Assembly: GCA_036850595.1 (NCBI GenBank) | Contig: CM072166.1 | Location: forward strand, 16,820,758 to 16,884,757 | Length of the DNA: 64,000 nt | Source: Rhyacichthys aspro | Taxonomy: Eukaryota > Chordata > Actinopteri > Gobiiformes > Rhyacichthyidae | Direction of reading: 5' to 3' | Shown here: positions 51,356 to 64,000 of the stretch, one piece after another | Numbering within the stretch: the first letter of the stretch is position 1 | How the letters are laid out: each line of letters starts with the position of its first letter | Position numbers and translations under genes: made by a program | The notes under the pieces: model-generated | Told to the model about the DNA's origin: nothing | The model's database searches: none | Seen by the model: only the letters and a program-made list of their open reading frames with translations

Positions 51356-54300
51356 TCAGAACTCCTTAGTGTCCTTGTTGTCGAACAGGTGGAGTCTCTG
51401 CTCGGCCGTCAGTCCCTCCTTCAGACTCTGAGGGAAAAAGAAGAAAAACGTGTATCAATCAATTCTGTGTGCTTTCATTTAGTAAATTACAATGTTTTTC
51501 TTCAGTTAATAATCACCAGAGCCCACGATGAGCCTTGTACACCCTGTATCTGTCATTCCAAAGCTCATAGACAGTAGAAAAGAATGGACTGATTGGCACT
51601 GATGTCACCCAAATAAACCTATTATTGAATATGACCCTGAAGAAATAGAGACTTGGTAAATGGAACATGATCTGATTATAGGATGTGTCGATTGGTGAAC
51701 GATTGGTGCACTACATTTAAGTCAAATATATTCCGGCACCGCTTTACTCAAATAAGGAATCAATATATATGGCACTATTTAAAAATGAGCTAAATAACTA
51801 ACAGACACATGTCTCTGTTTCTTTCTACAATTAAAACAACATTCAACCATTTAGAAAAGCATTGCATTAAAAGAAGCTTACCCCAATTTTAAATAGTTAC
51901 AGTTACAATTGTTTCAACTGGATTTCTACCAAGTGAAAATAGCTGTGAATGGAAGAGATACCAGACCCACTACACCTTTAAAACGAATAGGCATGGCTGG
52001 GCAGGCTACCTTTAAAGAGAGGTCTTCTGTGGATGTCATAATGTAACTTTGAATTCCAGCTTTAAAATTACATCTGAAACTAGCGACAGATAAGTGCCAT
52101 AATTGCCAATTAAAATATATGTCTGAAAATTTTCAACAATACTGTATGCATCTGTAAAAAAGAAACAGTAAAAAAAATGTATTCAAATAAACACAATGAT
52201 GCAAGGATTGTTGCTGTAATCAAATGTAATGTAAAAAAAAAAAGATATTTTGTGATGTTTTTCTTTCCAATATTCAGTCCTCTCCTTTCCACTGTCCATG
52301 ATTAATATCCTCTAAAATTGATAGATGTGTGCGTCACCACCATGCGTCCCATAGTGCAGCAGTAGAGAATGTGCTTTAAAAACCCCTGTGGGTGCGTCTG
52401 CTTTGGTTTACCTACAGGAGAGAGAGGGGTGGGGGGCCTATCCGTCCTCAGCTGCCCTAACTGTCCCATGGCATGTCTCGACTCACAGACTGAGGAAAAC
52501 ACACAAGCACCTGTGTGTTAGACTACAGCTGTCCCGTCAGAGGGGAGGCAGACGGGAGCCACACAAACACACACTGCACAACATGACGCTGCATCAAGTG
52601 ACCTGAAGATGGCAGTAGAGTCACTTGGAACGGAGCTTGGTGAGAGATAGGGTTGAGGCTCCCATAAATTTGATGTATATTAACAATGATCAAAGTGCTA
52701 TGACAAAGTAACACTGGCAAGAAACAGAATGATGCAGAATTAAGGAAAAGGATTAAATTTGCTTCCACTGGGTCGGTACAGTGCACTTTTAGAGTCTAAA
52801 AGGGTAGAAAATATTCTGAAAATTGCGATACGATATGAGCAGTGATATTTAATTGCCCTTTAAATTGGAGTAAAAATGTTTAATTAATTACATTTGATTA
52901 AAAAAATATAAAGAAATACAAGGCTCTCGACTAACTTCCATTCATCAAAGGAAGAGCCAAATCTATATTTAAGACTAAACCTGGTTTAACCAGGACTAAA
53001 CATACCTAAAACAGGACTTTTTTTATTTAGATGCACCACTGTTTGATTTGATGCTCTGTTTGGATGATTATTTTGAGGCAAAAAGTGAATTTTCATTACA
53101 TGGAGAACCGTAACGTTATTGTGATACAAGCCTTTTTTGTGATATAGAGATTGTGAGAAAATTGTGAGATATTGCGCAGCCTATGAGTACGATTATTTTC
53201 AGATGACATTGGGATCATTTTCAATTTTTGTTTTCCATTTGACGTAAAAAACATTATGAAAAGTGATTACAAAGTGCTCTATTTATTCAAATTTATAGAA
53301 AAAAGTGCTTAGTTAAAACAATACAAGGAACACACAGGATAAATAATACAGAGACATTTAACATAATATGATTTATGAAAATTTTAAAATCAGTGCTAAT
53401 GAATGAACGGCAGGAGACAGTTGCTGTCAGCTCCATTTAGTTTTAGTCGGATTTTATGGCTTTTACTTTGTCAACTAAAAGCATTGCGTTTGCCGTTTAC
53501 ATTGGTAAAACTGTTTAAAAATGTAGAAAGTGGTGCGGCTCTCTAAAACCCAAAATACACTAGGCCTCTGTAGGGGAGCCTTGCTGTACCGACCCATGTT
53601 GCTAAGTGGAAACCCGCTGTGAGTTATAATTATAGTATATTCAAACAATTTATACTCAGAGCAGATTATTTTCTAACTTTGTTTTCAGGGACATGTGACA
53701 ATGTATGGAAAAGCTAGATGGAAGAAAGCCTGAAGTACAGAAGACCCACCTTTGACCTCATAGTGCGCTCTGAGCGTTTGGCTGCAGCGGCGGCCATCTT
53801 GAGAATGTCAGGGTTGCTTTTGGACTTCATGATATCTACAGAGTAAGGACACCCGAGTTAAATAAAAATGCTGGAATAAAAAAACACATATATTAAGGTT
53901 AACAGAGGTGTGGAGCAGTACCATAGCCACCTCTCTCCACGTCCTCCAGTGCCGGCTCTCCCAGCGCCTCGTGGGCCAGCTGTAACTGCTCTCGGAGCCG
54001 GCCCAGGTCCCGCTCGGCTTTGGCCTTCACAATGCTCAGCTCCGTGTAGATGTCCTTGTACTTATCTGTTGCATATTTTTTGTCCTGCAAACACATTTTT
54101 GGCCATTCAGAGAGCAGTCACGGTAGAAAGAGAAGGACTTTAACATGGGAGGTTTAGATAAGGTAATAAAAAAAAACATTGTTACTCTTTGGGCTGCCTG
54201 GAGTTCATCTTTCAGAGAGTTGATTTCCTGTTTAAGATACTGGACTTCAGACTCCTTCACCCTCAGCATCACCTAAAACAGCACACAAAACTTTGACCAC

Positions 54301-57300
54301 ATTTGACTAAAATTTCATCAGTTAAATTTTGTAGTTATTGCAATTGACTCTTCTGCCAGTGTATGCACCACAGCTCCAGCTCTGAACAGGTCGATATATC
54401 TGTCCCTCACTGACTGCATTTCTTCAGTGTTTACTGTTCACTGATAGATGTTAAACAGTTCAAATGAAAAACAGGCTGGGGAGAAATGCATGTCGTGTAT
54501 CAAATGGATCAAAAAGACAGGGCCGGGCTGAACGCTTTATCTCTAATAAACAGACCTCATGCTGGATGTTTGCTTATATTCTCTTCAATGATAACAAAAG
54601 TTGAACAGAAAGAGGCACAAGAGAAAATGGGTGGTCGGTAAACATGCTGCATCTGAGGTCAAGTCCACTTCAAAGTGAGCCATGCGTCACTGCAATGAAT
54701 GTTTGTTTATTAAATGTTGCCAGATTACGGTCAATAATCTGTAATGAACGGTGCATAAAAGATTTCAATCCAAGTATGCAGTGTGCGCTGCTATCAGACT
54801 GTTGCCTGTAAGAGAGGCAGGGACGTATTGTAGTGGTCACTCTTAAATGAATCACTAGCACTTATTGATATGTTTTAGGATGCATTTATTCATATGGAGG
54901 AGCAGAAGTGGGGTATATCAGTAAACTATTAGCAAGAGAGACAAAAAGTCCAAATGAAGAGCCTTTTAAAGGACAGAGAGTGGTTATGTGATAATACGTG
55001 ATGTCCATCAGTTGAAAATTAGTTAGTTGATGCAAGGGGCAAACTTTAGTCCATTATGGATTTCTTTGGACTAAAGCCCTTACAAATAAGTATAAATCAT
55101 TTGCTTCAATTGAAAATGAGTTATATAAGCCCTAAACTGTTCACTTTCAACTTGTTTCCTTATAAGCTTACTTCACAGCAAAGTTGTAGTCCAACAAGAA
55201 TTTGCCTAAGATGTTTAGATGCAAATATAACTCGACTGAATATGTATATGCTTTTGCATGACCTGCAATATTTCAATCTAACATATAATTCCATTTTTTG
55301 TACAACATGCAACTAACAAGTAATTTCTTTTTTTTTTTTAGTTTACACTCTCACCTCTAACTCGTACAGCTCTTTGCCCTGTATAGTGGTGTTTATGTCC
55401 CCCATTCCCTCCTCGGACGTCATAGAGCGCATCTTGGTGATCTCTGCTGCCAGCCGGTTGTTGAGCTCCTACAGACAGCAGAGGTTACAGAGGGACACTC
55501 GACAGCGATGAGGTGTTGGTGTTTTTGGGGTTTGACACTGATTACCTGGTTGTGTGCGTTGAGCTCCTGGTTCTCCCGCTGACACTGCCGGAGCGCCTGC
55601 CTCTCGGCCTCCAGCGCCTGGGCCAGGTGGGCATTTTCCAGGCACTTCTGGGAATACTGCTCCGAGAGCACCTCGATCTCCCTCTGGAACGAACACAGCT
55701 CCTCTCTGAAACGGAAAAAACAATAAATGAGTCATTGCACACAACTTTTTCTGGCCAGGACCCAGAATGTTAGGTTTAGCTAATTTCAAACTTTCAGTCA
55801 TGTTTTTTTATCCAATGATATATAAAATAACAAAACATAATACAATTTAAATTCATAGCATAGTGGGATCTTAAAAGTTCTAAACTAATTTCATGTGATT
55901 TGTATACCTCAGTTTTTATATTAAGTTCCAATATTTTTTAGACTTTTTTTATTTGTAGACTTTTAATAAAACTGCTCTGAGCTGTGGCTGATTGAATATT
56001 CTAACAACCCCAAAAGTGTTGAAAGCCTACAGGGTCCAGGTGAGTTTTAATTATATGTGAACACCTGCACCTCTGCAGTGTGCATGGAACATGTCAGAGT
56101 CTGTTAAAAACAACAGGTGAGAGGTAACTTCACATGTTGAAGCACGTCTGGCGCTTATAGAATCTTTCATACGCCCAGCATAGCAAACCCCAGAAACTAA
56201 TTACTGTCTTAGCATCTTACAGTTAAAAAAAATCTAACTTATCCAGTTATTTACAGGATAAGGTAGAATTTGTACTGTAAGATGTCCACAATTTTTTGTC
56301 AAGCCATATGCCATGTGTTATTGCTTGTGTTTTAGTTTTTTTGTGTCTGTGGCAGCACTGGTCTTGTAATAGTTGTTGATGTCAGTTGTAGCTGCAGTGC
56401 TCAATCACTTGCTGATCAGTAAATGGATGTCAGATTTGGAATATTATTTGAAATGGTTTCATGAGAGTGGAGACATACTCGTGCTGTCTGCGGATCTCCT
56501 CCATGTCTGCGTTCTCGGCGTTGCTCTGGGATTTGCGGGCCCTATCCAGCTCCTTTTCCAACTCTGTCCGGTGGGCGTTTTTCATAGCTTCGATTGCTAC
56601 AGAGACAGGAAGAAACATTAGTAAAAGATTATAAAAGGAAAAAGGTCTGTCTACTGTATCTTGCAATGCATTCATGTGCTCCTTGGGAGGGGCAGTTTCC
56701 AAGTTAATAAGTTGTTTCTCCAGTTTTGTCGTGCCGTTTATGCTTTCAACATAGAAAGTCTGTGAGGATGTGAACAATGCTATTCCCAAGTGACTAAAAA
56801 ACAATGTATTAAAATGGCCTAATTTATCAGTATAAGTCATTTCACATTAGCATCTTTGTTAGCAAAAGGCAGGGCTGAATTTTTTAATTATATATTTATT
56901 ACAGAGACCACACAAATACAGCATAAGCCTAAAGTGAGCGCAGTGGACACTCAATAGTTCGATTCCCTTCTGCTAATATAAACTCCAGCTAGATCAGGTA
57001 AGCTGCACATGTAAACATAGTGAGAAATAACTAGATATATATGTGGTTATGGTGCATACCCGCGATGGTAGCTGCGGTCTCCTCGGCCAACAGCCTCTCC
57101 TTCTCCTCCTGGAGGTTCTCCAGTTCCCTCTGGTGTTTCTTCTGCAGCTCATCTATCACCTTCTGATGGGACTCCTCCATGGCAGCGAAGCCCCGCTCAC
57201 ACGTGGCCTACAACATCAAACAGCATGGGACACTCATGAGTCTACGAGTCATGAGGACCAGGGCCGAAAGGATCTCCTGAGTATAGAAGAGGAGCAGGGG

Positions 57301-60300
57301 AATCCTTTGGCCCTAAAATATCCGCACAATACAAGCTACAACAGTTGCATTTACAGCAAGCTACAGCCTGTTAGCCATGAGCAAGTTGAGCCTGTGTGAG
57401 TATAAAAAGGGTTAAAAAGGGACAGGACACGCAGTACACTGAAGGAAAGAACAGACAATGACAGGCAGAGGTAAGAGAGAATATGTCACAGATTCATGAC
57501 CGGAGTTACACCTTTTCACTTCAGACGCTTAGGAGCTCTTACTAAACTGATTTAATGTGTTGCTAAATACTATGTACAATTGTGTGCCAATCCTAATCGG
57601 ATTATGGACTAAATGTTTGATAGAATGTACTGTTGTACTGCGCTAATACACTGATAAACAGTTGGCTGGTGTTTTGACTTAGCAGAGGGTGTGTGGAGGA
57701 AAAGAAGTGTAGTTTGAACCTTGTATGTAGAACACAGGACATGGAAGGAGCCATTACAGTGCTTTTGTAATAATAACATTGTACGTTTCCACAAGAAAGC
57801 ATTTGAATTGTCCTGCTGCTTCCGTAGACTATTCAGTGGCACTAATCTGAGGCTGTGGCCGGGCCTCAGTCCTCTCTTTGCAGCGGTCTCACTACAGCCA
57901 AACAGAGGAAATGGATACAGGCCTGTTTTAAAAGGGATCAAACCCCTGAGCGCACAGCACGGCCCCACTGAGCTAATGTAAACTTCCTGGACTGACATCA
58001 CAGCCAGCAAAGCACTATTCTGAAGCTTGTCAGGCTCTACAGCTGCTGCGTGGATGTAGTACAGTCTAAGGAAGTGCAACCAGAACAAGAATGAGGACTG
58101 TGACAATGACCTCATGGTAATGTTGTGAATACTTTGTCAGGTCAACAAAAAAGAATAAGCCCAATATTGTGCAAGATGACACTTGTCACAGTTACAAATT
58201 GCTAACAGCAATGAAAAATGCAGCATTAACTAAATGTGTTTTGTATGTCAGCAGGTCAGCTTTATTTTTCTCACACACAAAGCTGGAAATTAAAAATTTT
58301 GATGAATTAAAAATACTGCACAGGATAGAATTTGTAGTATCTTAACACTGAGAGACTTTCAGCTTGAATTGTAAGTTTATGACAAGCTGAAGCTGGTCTG
58401 TATGTGGTCCTTGTGAATTGTTGTGTGTTGTGTAAAATAATGTTCATCATTATTTAAAAAGCCCCGTGATAATGAACTTTTGAAAGGTTTTTTAGAGGTT
58501 ACACTTTTTTCTCCCAAGCCTATATCACACTGTGCAATGTTAAGCATTTGTAATAATATTACTATGTGTCACACCGGTTGCTACGAGACAGCTACAGCCT
58601 GCACCATGATGCATGTCGCACTATGCATTCACTTTGGCCACTAACAGACTGCGTCAGCCAGTGTCACCTTGAGTGGTCTTCAACACAGCAACAGAGTTTG
58701 AAAAAAAGACTGGCCTTCTGGAAGAACTTGGGGTGACTTATAACCTTTAAATTTAAATTTAAAGCCACAGCGTGGCTGGCACAACTCAATAATTGCTTAG
58801 TGGCGAACCACAATCTTGTGTAAAAGGGGCTTTAAATGTACTAACAAAAAGGTAAGTCACCAAATCTCTCTATGACTATTACAATAGCACTACTTAAAAA
58901 TACAGAATATAACTTGCAAGAATACATAACACCTTCACTTATAGGAATAAATTATGGGGTTGGTCATTTTGCTGCTTCCTCTGAATGCAACTGTAAGAAG
59001 TGCAAATCATATATTTTCAAAATATTTTTGTGAAGCCCTGTGAGGCAACAATTGTTGTGATGCTGGGCTATACAAATCAAATGAAATTTAATTTAATTAT
59101 ATTGTCATAAATGTAATTAATGATTTAGTTTAGAAACATATGAGATAGTGGAGAGGACAAAGAAAAAAGCCGAACAAGACACTTGACACAGCTCCTAGCC
59201 TATACTAATCTTGATACTGACTGGATAATACAACTTAAAAAAAAAAAAAAAAACATCACAAAATGATGTTCTAGAGCCGTAGTAGTCGAAAGGGTTAGAT
59301 ATGGAGGCACATTAAATGAACAATGGAGAACTCATTTTAGAAGAGAATAAAGTGGAATGTTATGTCTATTATAACTATTGTTGTACAGCTAGCAAACTGA
59401 ATGCATTACAATTTCTAGATGCTTAACCCAATAATAAAATGGGTTCCTCTTAAAACAACTACAGCAATGGTGTTGTTAACGTAATCTAGGGGAGTTAGTT
59501 TTCATGCAACACAGAAGAGTCTAGCAACAGAAGTGTGAGTGAGGTTACAAGTGCAGACAGATTACGGGGAAAAGAAGGGGATCTGGGAATGCCACAAAGG
59601 AACACAAGGCATCACAGACGAGGAACGGCAAGGACAAGTAGCGCTTCCACCTTCAGGTTCTCCAGGTCTTTCTCGTATTTCAGCCGGAGCATCGTTATGT
59701 CGCCCTGCTCTTCGCGCCGCCTCATCTCTTCAGTCATGAACGACACTTGATGGACCAACTCGTGAATGCGCTCCTTCAGGCTGAGCGTATGGGCGGAGAA
59801 TGCTTGGGAAGCCATGTTGTTGTTGGTGCCATCTGCATTTGCTGGGTTCATTATACTCTGGAGTGCCTCCATTTCCCGCTTGAAGTTCTCCATGAGGTCG
59901 CTCCGTTCCGTTTCATGCTTCTTCTTGAGGTTCTCCATGCAGTTTGTCAGAGAGTCGATTTCTTTCACATTTTCTTCGGAACGTAGGTGTAACATCTCAT
60001 TGGCCTTAGCCAATTCCTGCCTTAACCTTTTGTTTTCTTGTTCACATGCTTCTTTAACTTCTCGCAGCTCCTTTTTGTGCTTTGCTACCATGTCCTGAAG
60101 CTCTATTGTTTTATCCACCGAATCTATGGCCTGTCCCTCGATCTGAATTTTCAAAGCTGCCTCAGACATCTGACTACGTAGATCTTCCAGTTTGGATTGG
60201 AGATCATTAGCCACCTCTCTTAGCCTCGGACACTCTGTACATTCTCGATTGCCTAGCTGCATCTCCAACAGCTTTTGCTTTTTGTCATGTTCAACATTCA

Positions 60301-62209
60301 ACATGATTGTCACATAAGACAAGCAAGCCTGTTTAAGGGCATCGCGCAGATATTCAGATGTATGTTTCTGTTGCCTCCCAAACTCAAAACTAACTTGAAC
60401 CAAGGACAGAAGCTTTTCATCTTTTTCCAACTTTAATCTGGATACAATCTGCATCAATGACTCCAACTTTCCTTCTAAAGTCTTTCTTAACTCCTGAAGA
60501 ATAAGAACATGAGCTTCATTGTCAAGCCAACTGGACATGGATGTAAAATCTACTACCTCAACCTCACCTTTTACCTGCTGACAAATTCTTCTAGTTAAGA
60601 CTATCACTTGTTCTTGTGCAATAATTTGTTCTGCCAAAGTTCTTTGTAAGGTAGGTCTATCTTCCTCCGGTCCTATTTTAAAGGTATCTAGCATTTGGTT
60701 CCAGAATTCTCCTTCTACTGCCAACATTATGTCTTTTTGACTGACAAAAACGGCTCCTTTTTTTGATGCATCAAATAAAGTGCTTTTAAGGTTACACAGC
60801 ATTTTCTGTACATCAACATCTACTTGATCTACCATTTCTAAAACTTGCCTAAGGGCCTCTGACATGCTTTCAAACTCTTCTACTACTTGCTCCATAAGTC
60901 CTTTTTCAGCAACCTGCTCATCCCCGGTCTGAAGACAATCACTAACATGCTCTGTCTTTTCAAATCTACTCGTCTGAATTTCTAACTTGTCTCGCAAAGT
61001 GCGTATTTCTTCTTGCACTTCTGCTAGCCTTTCACTATAAATTCTCTCCGATTCTTGGCCAAGGTAAATTAGTTCACCGTTCCTGGCTTCTAGTTCTTTG
61101 CAGCGCTGTTGTGTCGACTCAAGTTTTGCTTCTGTCTCTTGAAACTTGGTTTGAGATGTTTCGAGTAACTCGTGGAGTTGTTCTTTCTCAGGGTGTAAGT
61201 TCTCATCTTCCAAGTCTGCATTGAACCCTAGCCCTTTTAAAGTAGCCTCCTTTAACTGCAGTTTCTTTTCTGTGTCTTTGAGAGTACTGCCAAGCTCCTC
61301 TAGAGTAACCAGAGCTTCATGGAGCCTCAGAGATTTTTCATTGAGCTCCCTTTCGTAATACTCTCTGTCAATGGCGTTAGCCTGGTTTTCAGCTAGCTCT
61401 GCTTTTAATAATTTGAGCTCCTCCAGAACAAGATGATGTTGTTTGCCGCCCTGCTGGCTGATTAGCTCTGCTTTCAGGCGGTCTATTTCTCTGTCAGCCT
61501 CCGTCAGCTGGTTCACAATCTCCTGACATCGCTGTTTCAGTGCCCCATTCTCACTTGTCAAAAGTTCCACCTTTTGAGACAGCATTCCTATTGTCATCTC
61601 GTTTGTCTCAGAATGGTTTTCAATTTTGGGACAAGGACTATAAGGGAGCTTTAGTCCATCAAAGTTCGGCCTTTGAACCTTTTCTACTGTATCCTCCATG
61701 GTTAAAAGTCGTGCTTCATACTCACGAATGTTTTCTCCTGCCTTAGCTAAAGTCTTCTTGATAGTTTCATTTGCCATCTCTTGTTGGCATTTCCAGCTTT
61801 CCAAGATTTTCTGAAGTTGTAGTCCTTTAGATAATTCTCGATTGCAACTGTGTGATTTTAGCAATGTTGCCAGCTCCATCATAGTCAGCGTTTTGTCAGT
61901 TAACAAGTCTTCTAGTTCCTGAATGGCCTCTGTGCTGTCATTAAGCAAGAAGCTAACGGTTTTTAGAACAGGTTCAGGAGGAGGGCTTTCAAAGTGAGAT
62001 GTGTCAGAAAGGTAAGAGTCCTTAATGGGCAGGTGAGAAAGCGTGAGGCCAAGCTGTGCCTGCATATTGCGCTTTTTCAGCTCTTGCAGCTTCAGGAGTT
62101 CTTTGGTCTCCTGGTACTTCTTTGTTAAGCTCTGCGCTTGAGAACTAACCAGTTCTGGCCTCTTCGTCTGGGGCGTCACATCAGCCTCCAGACCCAAAGG
62201 GTGCTCCAG
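51356..62209 (-). CDS. mprip: Myosin phosphatase Rho-interacting protein, 3' part
   Basis: Nine exons on the minus strand, in phase: 59651-62209, 57060-57207, 56479-56596, 55546-55705, 55355-55468, 54186-54272, 53922-54084, 53750-53835 and 51356-51427, encoding 1168 residues to the stop. The C-terminal half matches MPRIP almost word for word: ATCERGFAAMEE, AIEAMKNAHR, EVLSEQYSQKCLENAHLAQA, ELNNRLAAEIT, LRVKESEVQYLKQEI, DKKYATDKYKDIYTELSI, GYDIMKSKSNPD and SLKEGLT. MPRIP tethers RhoA and the myosin phosphatase targeting subunit to actin stress fibres; this half is the coiled coil that contacts the phosphatase subunit. The N-terminal actin-binding and PH domains would lie right of the window. 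The last exon corresponds to the SLKEGLT-ending isoform, not the alternative ending in SWDT. Identity is near certain over TRIOBP. Confidence 0.95.
52820..53182. mobile_element. hAT-like non-autonomous element, copy 2
   Basis: It shares AAAGAAATACAAGGCTCT, GACTAACTTCCA, TCAAAG and the TTTGGATGAT then TTTTGAG block with the element at 21852-22154, in the same order and orientation. It ends ATTGCGCAGCCTA. It lies in the last intron of mprip. Confidence 0.65.
57208..59650 (-). other. mprip: mprip intron after the giant exon
   Basis: Apart from the retroposon tail at 59014-59100 and a poly(A) run near 59238, nothing is recognised. The open frame at 57609-58115 (168 codons, minus) shows no family similarity and no exon-like borders. 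Confidence 0.5.
59014..59100. mobile_element. 3' tail of a teleost retroposon
   Basis: GAAGCCCTGTGAGGCAACAA followed by TTGTTGTGATGCTGGGCTAT and ACAAATCAAATGAAATTTAA resembles the shared 3' tail of teleost SINE/LINE copies. No head was recognised. Confidence 0.5.
59651..62209 (-). CDS. mprip: Giant coiled-coil exon of mprip
   Basis: A single exon of 2559 nt (853 codons) lies between an acceptor (TTTTCCAAG on the minus strand) and the donor AAG|GTGGAA. It starts LEHPLGLEADVT and ends YEKDLENLK, which joins to ATCERGF. Almost all of it is heptad-patterned, rich in E, K, L and Q, without proline except near the start, so a long coiled coil is expected. The open frame extends about 17 codons past the acceptor to an ATG at 62260, but that part is intron. 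Such an exon may be used only in long isoforms. Confidence 0.85.
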
Positions 62210-64000
62210 CTTGGAAAAGGGGACCAGACAGTTGGTTAACACACAGCAGGGGAGACACAAGCTTGCTAATAATTATGTGTATTATCTAACAATCATTTAC
62301 TTCTACTTGCTAATTAAAGGTGACATTACCGTTAGCATCCCATTATTATCATCTCAAAATTACAATCTGCAGATAAACAGTGATTAACAACACTTTTTTT
62401 TATAAGTGATACCCTGAATGTGTAAAAGGGAGTCTATGAGATACTTAACAGATAAGTAGCTTGATCCCTGCAGTAGGCAATTGTCAGGACAGTTTGAAGA
62501 AGCAGACAGGCACAGCATCACAGGCTTTGTTCTATTTATGGCAAGAATCCAAATGAGTTGTTTATGTTTTACTTGCTTAGTGTCTCCAGTTGCCAATATC
62601 TGTCTGAGAGTGGCTGGGACATCACTATTTTCACTGAGGACAACATCTTTACCGTTTGCACTACAATGCAGCAAGTGGCATTCTGAAATAAAAACTATGC
62701 AATATTTAAAACTGTGAGTAAACTAACGGCATAAATTCACCCTATGTTTGCCAGAGACTGGCAGTAGGTCTATGGCATGGTGTTGATGATGCAGAGGGGT
62801 GACCCACAGTGTTTGTATTATTTACACATAGATGAGACAGATATTGTCCCTGCATAAATAGTAGTATCATTAAATAGCAAGTTCATCTGGAGCTGTACCA
62901 AGTAAAAGTTGCGGGTGATCTGGGGAGTTGTAGTACTAACTACATCTTGCCAACTTGTCTAGCCTTACTTTAAAACTTGACTACAAAAGTGTCACAAGGT
63001 TGACGTCAAAAGAAAACCTTCTCACACTCAAAACTCCCCGCAGCGGCGCTCACTCAGCAACAGCTCCTATGGAGTCTGTGTACTGCTGTCTTCTCAAAGC
63101 AGTTAGGAAAAATGTAACAGAGACAGGTCCATGTCAATGCAAGAGACTATGAACATAAATGTAATTTACCATTGCAAAATCCAACATCTGAATGGTATAA
63201 TCTATTTTTGGTTCATTTGGAGTCTATGGTGGGGCCAATTAGTATATGGTAGGACAAGGACTCATCAATATGTGGGAAACACTACTAAAAACATTTGTGG
63301 GTTTTATTTGTTTGTTTATTTGTTTCAGTAAAATGCATTGCTGTGGAAAACACTGTGCCGTTGCGCATGGCCGATTCTCCAAACTGGGACTGTGCTGACA
63401 ACTCTCTACTGCAGAGAAAAATGTCATCTAATAAAACCACATTTACAAAATACTGACCTATGCTTTTAATGATGTGCAATAATAGCAACGAAGAGTTAAA
63501 TGGCTAGTTGTTAGTAAATCACAACACAACATGCACATTAGATGGTTAGAAGTTGAAGGATGTAAAGCATTATTAGTTGCAGCGGCATAGTTTTCTTAAG
63601 GATGAAAAAAAAAACATCCTACAAACACTTCTGCTGTTTTCTGCTGCCAGCTTCAGGTCTTGAACCAAACCATCTCCTGAACTCAGAACTGAGATGGTTG
63701 ATCCATTTCAACGTCCTAATTTCTTTCCATTCATTTCAAGTATACATGATATATATATGTTTTCACTAAGACTAACCTCAAACAATTACACACAGGTTCA
63801 GCAAATGATGAAAACATTTCTGCAATGGCACAGCTGACAAAATGAGTTAAAAGAGCATAAAGTGGATGGTCTGTCAAGAAGTTAATAGGAGACATGAGTC
63901 TGATGTTCATGCACATAATTATAAAACAGGCTTAGTTATTATTCATACATATTTAGAAGATGAGACTTAGCAACTACAAAAAAAATGAATGTGAAAAATT
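62210..64000 (-). other. mprip: mprip intron upstream of the giant exon
   Basis: No further mprip exon was recognised to the end of the window. The sequence is AT-rich and its open frames are under 100 codons without similarity. The next upstream exon is expected beyond 64000. Confidence 0.5.

Noticed and set aside
57609..58115. 168-codon minus-strand open frame in mprip intron
   Set aside because: It has no domain and no splice borders, and no match to MPRIP; the flanking exons already join in phase.
62210..62260. ATG at 62260 as a start for the long mprip frame
   Set aside because: The sequence before LEHPLG looks like intron with an acceptor, and family structure requires upstream exons.

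Overview
The window is nuclear DNA of a ray-finned fish, most likely a percomorph teleost. The genes are split into many short exons with GT-AG introns. The encoded proteins are vertebrate. The spacers carry typical teleost repeats: a tRNA-derived SINE, inverted-repeat MITEs, hAT-like elements starting TTAGGGCTG, and a decayed non-LTR retrotransposon. No prokaryotic operon, CRISPR array, rRNA or intact tRNA gene was seen.

Layout. (1) 904-18274, plus strand: the last 19 exons (about 1160 residues) of a protein NO VEIN-like gene ending in a DUF3883 domain; its 5' part lies left of the window. (2) About 20350-35425, plus strand: sbk1, an SH3-binding-domain kinase. It has a CpG-rich non-coding first exon, a 7.6-kb intron, four coding exons (429 residues) and a 3' UTR of about 4.7 kb. 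(3) About 36814-49100, minus strand: a rai1-type chromatin protein of about 1078 residues. Its C-terminal extended PHD is clearly RAI1/TCF20-like, but its N-terminal half is unusual. (4) About 50550 to beyond 64000, minus strand: the 3' part of mprip (myosin phosphatase Rho-interacting protein), nine exons including a single 2559-nt coiled-coil exon.

sbk1 and rai1 are convergent. mprip and rai1 are in tandem, about 2.3 kb from the mprip stop to the rai1 first exon. MPRIP and RAI1 share human 17p11.2, so the pairing supports the rai1 call. The genes have unrelated functions: a NO VEIN-family protein, a serine/threonine kinase, a nucleosome-binding reader and an actomyosin scaffold. Nothing suggests a joint pathway.

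Coding exons were joined by hand from splice consensus, phase continuity and family similarity; they keep phase throughout. UTR ends, first exons and repeat boundaries are approximate. The most interesting points are the nuclease-like triad in the NO VEIN-like C-terminus, the SUMO-interaction-like motifs and seven-residue repeat in the short rai1, the giant mprip exon, and several long perfect inverted repeats in non-coding DNA.
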